The position numbers were made by a program, and so were the translations under genes. A stretch of 6,839 nt of DNA from Chamaesiphon sp. (GTDB taxonomy: Bacteria; Cyanobacteriota; Cyanobacteriia; Cyanobacteriales; Chamaesiphonaceae), in assembly GCA_026786125.1 (NCBI GenBank), contig JAJAYU010000115.1, positions 1 through 6,839 on the forward strand. Direction: 5' to 3'. Numbering within the stretch: position 1 is the stretch's first letter; every line of letters begins with the position of its first letter. The notes beneath the pieces were generated by a model. The model saw nothing but the letters and a program-made list of their open reading frames with translations. It was not told the origin of the DNA and ran no database searches. Of this stretch, positions 1 through 4,167 are shown one piece after another.

Positions 1-191
1 AAATATTGTCTACCATGCCCACATCTTCCACCATAATATACAAACTCGTCCTTATAATAGACCCCGGGAACCCACACGGGGCACCCCTACACATAAATTC
101 CGTCGGGGTGCCCCTTGTGGGTACCCTGGATCTATACTAAGCACTAGTATCTATATTCTGGTGCAAGATGTGAGCATGCTAGACAATAGTT
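1..191. repeat. Long imperfect palindrome (MITE-like fold-back element), possibly cut by window edge
   Basis: Bases 4-87 pair with 105-188 in one ungapped register (pairing partners sum to 192). I count 70 matches in 84 positions, with a 17-base loop at 88-104. Bases 1-2 still pair with 190-191, so the arms may continue to the left of the window. The inner part is GC-rich (GGGGCACCCC facing GGGGTGCCCC), the outer part AT-rich. No transposase is encoded and no T-run follows, so this is not an ordinary terminator. Size and structure suit a miniature inverted-repeat element or fold-back repeat; a structured RNA gene is possible. Target-site duplications cannot be judged because the left end is at or beyond the window edge. 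The palindrome is seen directly; its mobile nature is inferred. Confidence 0.8.
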
Positions 192-352
192 CGATGAAAT
201 CGAGCCTCACTAGCAGGATCAAAATTCCACTCACCCCAACAAATCAAGTCACCCGATTGGCAGAGTACATCAGATTCGATCGACTCACCATCTACTTGAG
301 TTAGAACATCGATCGGCAAAGTCTGCCAAACTTCTACAAAGTCTAGAAACAT
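179..352 (-). CDS. Possible 57-aa hypothetical protein, C-terminus formed by the palindrome
   Basis: An ATG at 352 opens a 57-codon frame ending with TAG at 181-179. The peptide begins MFLDFVEVWQTLP and is acidic and rich in Trp, Asp and Glu (segments SGDLICWGEWNF and ASEARFH), an ordinary soluble-protein composition. I do not recognise a family. Its last few codons and stop lie inside the right arm of the 1-191 palindrome, so the gene may once have been longer and been truncated or re-terminated by that element. A possible promoter lies just upstream at 366-394, but no clear ribosome binding site is visible. It could be a chance frame or a gene fragment. Confidence 0.35.
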   Translation of the reverse strand: MFLDFVEVWQTLPIDVLTQVDGESIESDVLCQSGDLICWGEWNFDPASEARFHRTIV

Positions 353-365
353 CAGAGTCGTTGAG

Positions 366-394
366 GTATAATAACAACAGTATCAATCAAACAA
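366..394 (-). promoter_or_regulatory. Possible sigma70-type promoter for the 57-aa ORF
   Basis: On the minus strand TTGTTT (394-389) is separated by 17 bases from TTATAC (371-366), a reasonable -35/-10 pair. Transcription would start around 359, only a few bases before the ATG at 352, so the transcript would be almost leaderless. The region is AT-rich, so chance matches are likely. Confidence 0.3.
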
Positions 395-442
395 AGTCTA
401 ATAGCATGGTGCATAATGCCTGAAGCACCCGATCTCAAGCCG

Positions 443-679
443 CTAATCTGGATGGGCCGATGATCGCGGATTTGACTCTTCATGTGGGGTTGGGCGGGTT
501 TTGTTCCAGCCTTTTAGACCGAAAACAGCTTCCCCAATTACCATCAGGTTCCGAATCACCGCATCAACCGTCCGTTCATCCTCAGTAAACCTTTCAAAAT
601 CTAGATCGTCCGTGTAGCTATGAATTTTCCGAATTGCCCCAATGATATCTTCTAGGTAGAGATCTAAATTACGTGACAT
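443..679 (-). pseudogene. Truncated HepT-like HEPN toxin (DUF86), C-terminal half missing
   Basis: From the ATG at 679 the first 52 residues match the N-terminal helices of HepT/DUF86 HEPN proteins: MSRNLDLYLEDIIGAI, then RTVDAVIRNLMVIGEAV. After about base 523 the similarity stops. The reading continues into a 27-residue tail rich in Pro, Asn and Ser and ends at TAG (445-443). Family members run to about 110-120 residues and carry an R-x4-H-x-Y motif in the second half, giving RNase activity and, at the Tyr, the site modified by MntA. That motif is absent here and I did not find it in the other minus-strand frames downstream. The start overlaps the end of the upstream mntA-like gene by 11 bp; another ATG lies at 688 close behind an AGGGG. 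The overlap shows they were one operon. Probably a dead toxin remnant. Confidence 0.75.
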
Positions 680-1001
680 TGCTGGCATCACCCCTGGCAA
701 CTAGAATTGCTTCCTCAACAACCCGCTGACGAATTTGCGGTTTTAGTGAACTCTCGATCGCTAAATCTATCTGGCGATCGAACAAATCCTCTAAAAAAAT
801 CTTCAAATCCATATATCTATCAAACGTTACACTCCCCTCAAAATCTACAATAAAATCTAAATCGCTCTCTTGATTAGCTTCATTTCGGGCAACAGAACCA
901 AACAAAAATAAAGACTTAATCCCAAATTTTGACAACATCATTTGTTCTCGCAAAATAGCAATCACATCTTCACACCGAAATATTTGACTGGCTCGATTCA
1001 T
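669..1001 (-). CDS. mntA: MntA-like minimal nucleotidyltransferase antitoxin
   Basis: A 110-aa protein from the ATG at 1001; a GTG one codon upstream is the alternative start. It has the nucleotidyltransferase signature GSVARNEANQESDLD at residues 35-49, an exact G-S-x10-D-x-D, with the likely third carboxylate at Asp79 in DRQIDLAI. The ending LKPQIRQRVVEEAILVA is typical of MntA proteins. In the HEPN/MNT toxin-antitoxin family, MntA transfers AMP from ATP to a tyrosine of the HepT RNase and so silences it; that activity is known for the family, not shown here. All catalytic residues are present, so the gene looks intact, but its HepT partner just downstream is truncated. It could act on a HepT elsewhere in the genome or be a leftover. 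A TATACT at 1039-1034 is a possible -10 box without a good -35. Confidence 0.85.
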   Translation of the reverse strand: MNRASQIFRCEDVIAILREQMMLSKFGIKSLFLFGSVARNEANQESDLDFIVDFEGSVTFDRYMDLKIFLEDLFDRQIDLAIESSLKPQIRQRVVEEAILVARGDASNVT

Positions 1002-1155
1002 CACATTTTGACTCAGACAGTTTCAATATTGTCAGTATAACTCGATTAGCCAGGGGCTAGGCTCCGCCAACGATACACAACAGTACCAGCACAGCAATTA
1101 CAGCATATAATTTTTGACATCACTTGCTGATTCGACAGATTCGTTGGCGGTAGAG

Positions 1156-1209
1156 TTACTCAGCCTCTGGATCTATGCCCAATTCCCGCAATCGCTGTGC
1201 TAATCTTTC
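1156..1209 (-). pseudogene. C-terminal relic of a Uma2-family (DUF820) protein
   Basis: Minus-strand codons read ERLAQRLRELGIDPEAE followed by TAA at 1158-1156. This closely resembles the usual last residues of cyanobacterial Uma2 proteins (a coiled ERAxxLAxxLRELGIDP ending). Upstream in the same frame there is a TAG only three codons before the glutamate and no start codon, so only the tail survives. Uma2 proteins have a PD-(D/E)XK nuclease fold, are abundant in cyanobacteria and their role is unsettled. A second, apparently intact Uma2 gene begins at the right end of the window. Confidence 0.55.
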
Positions 1210-1359
1210 TACTTGCTAAAGTAGCTACATTTGAAACTACTCTATCATCTACAAGTTTACCTGAAGTCATTGTTCGATCCGATTGTCAATACCACCAAAA
1301 CTGTGGGTATAGTCTTTATTGGGAATCAACTGAGATCTCAGAATAGTCAGGTTAATGCC

Positions 1360-1389
1360 TTGATTTATTATGGTAATTACTACCATAAT
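1360..1389 (+). promoter_or_regulatory. Possible promoter of the pncB-nadD-nrtR-nadE cluster
   Basis: TTGATT (1360-1365) and CATAAT (1384-1389) form a -35/-10 pair with an 18-base spacer, predicting a start near 1396 and a leader of about 17 bases before the ATG at 1413. The long inverted repeat at 1364-1392 covers the spacer and -10, where a repressor would block RNA polymerase. TATTAT at 1366-1371 is an alternative -10 without a good -35. Confidence 0.4.
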
Positions 1390-1392
1390 AAA
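1364..1392. promoter_or_regulatory. Perfect inverted repeat, candidate NrtR operator upstream of pncB
   Basis: TTTATTATGGTA (1364-1375) and TACCATAATAAA (1381-1392) are perfect reverse complements, 12 bp each, separated by ATTAC; the inner GTAATTAC (1373-1380) is itself palindromic. The site ends 20 bp before the pncB ATG and overlaps the likely promoter. Length and symmetry fit a dimeric winged-helix regulator, and the cluster encodes an NrtR-type protein; NrtR proteins are known to bind palindromes before NAD genes. It is AT-rich and lacks a following T-run, so a terminator is unlikely. The repeat is seen; its recognition by NrtR is inferred. Confidence 0.6.
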
Positions 1393-1412
1393 GAAAAGCT
1401 ATTTTGGGTAAA

Positions 1413-2789
1413 ATGATGAGTCACTCGATCGCTCCATCACCTACTGATTCAAATTCATCTAGATCGATATCCTCTTTATCTAGCTTGGACTATAGTCTAT
1501 TAACAGATCTGTATCAACTGACGATGACAGCTTGCTATGTGGGCGAATCAGTCGATCGATCTGTCGCCAGTTTTGAGCTATTTGTACGAAAACTACCAAA
1601 AGAGTTTGGATATTTAATTGCGATGGGGTTAGCTCAAGCACTGGAATACCTCGAACAACTCCAGTTTAGCCCAGATCAAATTGTCGAACTCCAAGCTACA
1701 GGTATTTTTAAAAACGCCCCAGACAGGTTTTGGCAACTACTCGCCACTGCTGAGTTTACGGGTGATGTGTGGGCAGTGCCAGAAGGGACAGCAATCTTTG
1801 CCAATGAGCCAATCCTGCGGATCGAAGCCCCTTTATGGCAAGCTCAACTCGTCGAGACTTATTTACTCAATACGATCAATTATCAAACGTTAATTGCGAC
1901 TAGAGCCGCGAGATTGCGCGATGTGGCAGGTGCCGATGCCACATTACTCGAATTTGGTACCCGTCGCGCTTTCAGTCCCCAGGCGGCAATCTGGGCAGCG
2001 CGGGCAGCGATTGCCGGAGGGTTGGACACCACATCTAATGTGTTGGCTGCGCTGAAACTGGGCTGTCAACCGAGTGGGACAATGGCACATTCACTTGTGA
2101 TGGCAATAAATGCGATCGAAGGTAGCGAACAAGCGGCGTTCAGAGCTTTTCATCGTTATTTTCCAGGCGCGCCATTACTCATCGATACTTACGATCCGAT
2201 TAAGGCAGCGACAGAGCTAGCGAAACAAGTGGCGGCAGGCGAAATTGAATTGTCAGGGATTAGACTAGACTCAGGGGATCTGGCTAGTTTATCCAAGCAA
2301 ATAGCTGAAATATTACCAAATGTTGATATTTTCGCTAGTGGGGATTTGGATGAATGGGAAATTGCTAAATTACGGACAGCGAATGCGCCGATTAATGGTT
2401 ATGGTTTGGGGACTAAGCTAGTCACAGGTAGCCCCGTGAATGGTGTCTATAAGTTAGTCGAAATCGATAATATCCCCACAATGAAACAATCTTCAGGTAA
2501 AATGACTTATCCTGGCAAAAAACAAATCTTCCGCGAACTAACTGATGGAAAGTTTACGAGTGATACATTGGGGTTAGCGACTGAGGGCGCGGGATTATTG
2601 CAGATTGTGATGAACAAAGGTAATCGACTTCAACCCGATGATAGTTTAAGTACGATTAGACAACGTACTGATGCAAATGTTGCGAGTTTAACTGCGGAGA
2701 TTCGAGATATTAATTATGATAGATTTACTTCTGTAAATATTTCTCCCTCGTTACTAGAATTAACCCAAAATTTGAAAGAGAAGACTTGA
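1413..2789 (+). CDS. pncB: Nicotinate phosphoribosyltransferase
   Basis: Makes nicotinate mononucleotide from nicotinate and PRPP, coupled to ATP hydrolysis: the entry step of the Preiss-Handler NAD salvage route, in the cytoplasm. From the ATG at 1413 it is 458 aa. Family motifs in order: LLTDLYQLTMTACY near residue 30, LEFGTRRAFSPQ around 180, GTMAHSLVMA around 222-231 with the catalytic phospho-accepting His at about 226, LLIDTYD around 255, IRLDSGDL around 283, FASGDLDEWE near 310 and GYGLGTKLVTG near 330. These match the cyanobacterial form closely and nothing essential is missing. The first roughly 25 residues are a Ser-rich extension before the conserved domain. A second ATG follows at 1416 and a TTG lies at 1404; no strong Shine-Dalgarno sequence decides among them. 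First gene of the NAD cluster, likely controlled through the palindrome at 1364-1392. Confidence 0.96.
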   Translation: MMSHSIAPSPTDSNSSRSISSLSSLDYSLLTDLYQLTMTACYVGESVDRSVASFELFVRKLPKEFGYLIAMGLAQALEYLEQLQFSPDQIVELQATGIFKNAPDRFWQLLATAEFTGDVWAVPEGTAIFANEPILRIEAPLWQAQLVETYLLNTINYQTLIATRAARLRDVAGADATLLEFGTRRAFSPQAAIWAARAAIAGGLDTTSNVLAALKLGCQPSGTMAHSLVMAINAIEGSEQAAFRAFHRYFPGAPLLIDTYDPIKAATELAKQVAAGEIELSGIRLDSGDLASLSKQIAEILPNVDIFASGDLDEWEIAKLRTANAPINGYGLGTKLVTGSPVNGVYKLVEIDNIPTMKQSSGKMTYPGKKQIFRELTDGKFTSDTLGLATEGAGLLQIVMNKGNRLQPDDSLSTIRQRTDANVASLTAEIRDINYDRFTSVNISPSLLELTQNLKEKT

Positions 2790-2808
2790 AGTAGCAGAAA
2801 TTTTAGTT

Positions 2809-2825
2809 GGTGGGCAATGCCCACC
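2809..2825. repeat. Short perfect palindrome GGTGGGCAATGCCCACC between pncB and nadD
   Basis: Two 8-bp arms, GGTGGGCA and TGCCCACC, flank a single central base 20 bp after the pncB stop. TAG and CTA just outside could add to the stem with a two-base bulge. Similar GGTGGGC...GCCCACC palindromes are, from memory, scattered through many cyanobacterial genomes, so this is probably a copy of a dispersed intergenic repeat. No T-run follows, so full termination between pncB and nadD is unlikely, although the hairpin could protect or trim the transcript. Confidence 0.7.
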
Positions 2826-2859
2826 CTACATCTATTCACCATCCACCATTCACCAATTA

Positions 2860-3474
2860 ATGAAAATTGCTCTATTTGGAACCAGTGCCGATCCACCGAC
2901 AATTGCTCATCAAAAGATTATCAGTTGGTTGGGGTTAAAATTCGATCTAGTTGCAGTCTGGGCAGCAAACAATCCATTTAAAGTACATGGAGCGGATCTA
3001 GAACAGCGATCGCAAATGCTAGAGTTATTAATTGAGGAAATCGATCCGAAAATTAGTCAACATACCCAAGTTTATCGCAGTTTGAGTAGTCAACGCACGA
3101 TCGAGACTTTGGCAACTGCCACAACAATTTGGGGAGATAGTGAATTTACGCTCACAGTTGGTGCAGACTTAATTACTCAGTTGCCACAATGGTATCAAGC
3201 TAGCAAATTATTAAGCCAAGTTGAGTTATTAATTGTGCCACGGATCGGTAATCAGATCGAATCGATCGATTTGCAAAGATTGGTAGATATGGGGGCAAAA
3301 ATTACGATTGCTCCATTATCTACACCCCAGATTTCATCTACAGTGATTCGGAATAGTCATTCGATTCAAGGTTTAACACCTAAAGTAGCTACATATATTC
3401 AACAATTTAACTTATATTCTATAACTGATGACTCCCGCGATCGATCAAAACTCAAACAAACAGATCCTTGCTGA
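2860..3474 (+). CDS. nadD: Nicotinate-nucleotide adenylyltransferase
   Basis: Joins nicotinate mononucleotide and ATP to nicotinate adenine dinucleotide, the second step after PncB and shared by de novo and salvage NAD synthesis. The 204-aa protein begins directly with the nucleotidyltransferase core strand MKIALFGTSADPPTIAHQ (residues 1-18), the family's G-x-x-x-D-P-x-x-x-x-H nucleotide-binding motif with Pro12 and His17. NNPFKVHG near residues 37-44 and TVGADLITQLPQW near 99-111 are the substrate-binding segments, and ISSTVIR near 158-164 is the second ATP-binding signature. Length is typical. The ATG at 2860 starts exactly at the first beta strand, with no clear Shine-Dalgarno sequence. 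It follows pncB by 70 bp and its last 47 bp overlap the next gene, suggesting translational coupling. Confidence 0.95.
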   Translation: MKIALFGTSADPPTIAHQKIISWLGLKFDLVAVWAANNPFKVHGADLEQRSQMLELLIEEIDPKISQHTQVYRSLSSQRTIETLATATTIWGDSEFTLTVGADLITQLPQWYQASKLLSQVELLIVPRIGNQIESIDLQRLVDMGAKITIAPLSTPQISSTVIRNSHSIQGLTPKVATYIQQFNLYSITDDSRDRSKLKQTDPC

Positions 3475-4162
3475 TTTTAAAGTCGGGGTAGATAATGTGA
3501 TCTTCTCGATCGATACTCAGCAAAATCGATTACTAATTTTATTAGTAATGCGCCAAGATGAACCCTATTTGGGTAACTGGTGTTTACCAGGTACCCTAGT
3601 CAGAAAAGGTGAAACATTAGAAGCCGCTGCCGATCGAATCTTGGCTGAAAAAATTCAGGTAAATAACTTATACTTAGAGCAACTATATACCTTTGGTGGC
3701 CCAGATCGAGATCCACGGGAAGCAGTCGATCGATATAATATTAGATATCTATCAGTTAGCTACTTTGCTCTAGTTAGGTATGAAGCCGCCGAATTAATCG
3801 CCACTGGAGTAGGCGGAATTGCTTGGTATCCGATCAATAAACTCCCTGAACTCGCCTTCGATCATCAACAAATTATTGAATACGGCTATCAGCGACTTCG
3901 GAGTAAATTAGAGTATAGTCCGATCGCTTTTGATATCCTGCCAGAACTATTTACACTTAGTGATATCTACCAACTATATTCGACAGTTTTAGGCGAAACT
4001 TTTTCCGACTATTCAAATTTTCGTAATCGATTAATTAAATTAAGATTCTTGGAAGAGACAGACCAAAAATCTGCTCGTGGTAGTGGTCGTCCAGCCACAT
4101 TATTTCGATTCGATCCAGTTGCATTTGCGCCACTAAAAGACAAAGCATTGTTATTTGTATAA
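3428..4162 (+). CDS. nrtR: NrtR-type Nudix/winged-helix regulator of NAD metabolism
   Basis: A 244-aa two-domain protein. Residues about 18-140 form a Nudix domain (GVDNVIFSID, then WCLPGTLVRKGETL at about 51-64, then LEQLYTFGGPDRDPRE at about 83-98). Residues about 160-240 form the winged-helix domain of NrtR regulators (LFTLSDIYQLYSTVLGE, FRNRLIKLRFLEE, GSGRPATLFRFDP). The Nudix box is degenerate: Glu62, Arg70 and Glu74 remain, but the positions normally E-E at 71 and 75 are Ile and Lys, and the conserved Gly near 77 is Gln. Hydrolysis is therefore probably lost while ADP-ribose-type ligands may still bind. In characterised NrtR proteins ADP-ribose-like ligands release the repressor from DNA at NAD genes. 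Its place between nadD and nadE, and the palindrome before pncB, suggest autoregulation. The start lies inside nadD (47-bp overlap). ADP-ribose hydrolase activity is the less likely alternative. Confidence 0.88.
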   Translation: MTPAIDQNSNKQILADFKVGVDNVIFSIDTQQNRLLILLVMRQDEPYLGNWCLPGTLVRKGETLEAAADRILAEKIQVNNLYLEQLYTFGGPDRDPREAVDRYNIRYLSVSYFALVRYEAAELIATGVGGIAWYPINKLPELAFDHQQIIEYGYQRLRSKLEYSPIAFDILPELFTLSDIYQLYSTVLGETFSDYSNFRNRLIKLRFLEETDQKSARGSGRPATLFRFDPVAFAPLKDKALLFV

Positions 4163-4167
4163 ATATC

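Larger units (their letters stand above)
1002..1412. other. Intergenic region without an intact gene, divergent between mntA and pncB
   Basis: No complete gene is supported here. The stretch holds a possible mntA -10 box (1039-1034, minus); a 10-bp inverted repeat, CCGCCAACGA at 1064-1073 facing TCGTTGGCGG at 1141-1150; a Uma2 C-terminal relic on the minus strand (1156-1209); a perfect 12-bp palindrome CTGAGATCTCAG at 1330-1341; and the pncB promoter/operator region at 1360-1392. The 61-codon plus-strand frame through 1231-1416 uses a TTG start, crosses the operator and has no recognisable family, so I treat it as non-coding. Confidence 0.7.

Noticed and set aside
1..191. CRISPR array or tRNA/rRNA gene
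   Set aside because: There is one long inverted repeat, not spaced direct repeats, and no tRNA cloverleaf or rRNA-like sequence.
352..483. 43-codon minus-strand ORF (ATG 483) ending one base into the ATG of the 57-aa ORF
   Set aside because: Its TGATG junction with the next ORF looks like an operon link, but it overlaps the hepT remnant tail and the possible promoter, and the peptide (begins MKSQIRDHRPIQ) resembles nothing known; probably chance.
1046..1120. 24-codon Cys-rich ORF (MSKIICCNCC...) and an overlapping hydrophobic stretch (YAVIAVLVLLCIVGGA) on the minus strand
   Set aside because: Both are very short. The hydrophobic frame has no ATG and a stop just upstream, and the Cys pairs come from TGCTGT repeats; no support for a metal-binding peptide or a Hok-like toxin.
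1200..1412. NAD-sensing or other riboswitch before pncB
   Set aside because: The predicted leader is only about 17 bases and I see no multi-stem structure; DNA-level repression explains the palindrome better.
1231..1416. 61-codon plus-strand ORF upstream of pncB
   Set aside because: TTG start, no family resemblance, no ribosome binding site, and it runs through the promoter and the 1364-1392 inverted repeat.
1681..1893. 70-codon frame inside pncB
   Set aside because: Out-of-frame shadow of a strongly conserved gene.
2809..2825. Rho-independent terminator after pncB
   Set aside because: The hairpin is strong but short and is followed by CTACATC rather than a T-run, so a dispersed repeat is the better reading.
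2714..2902. Minus-strand ORF spanning the pncB end and nadD start
   Set aside because: Antisense shadow containing the palindromic repeat; no coding features.
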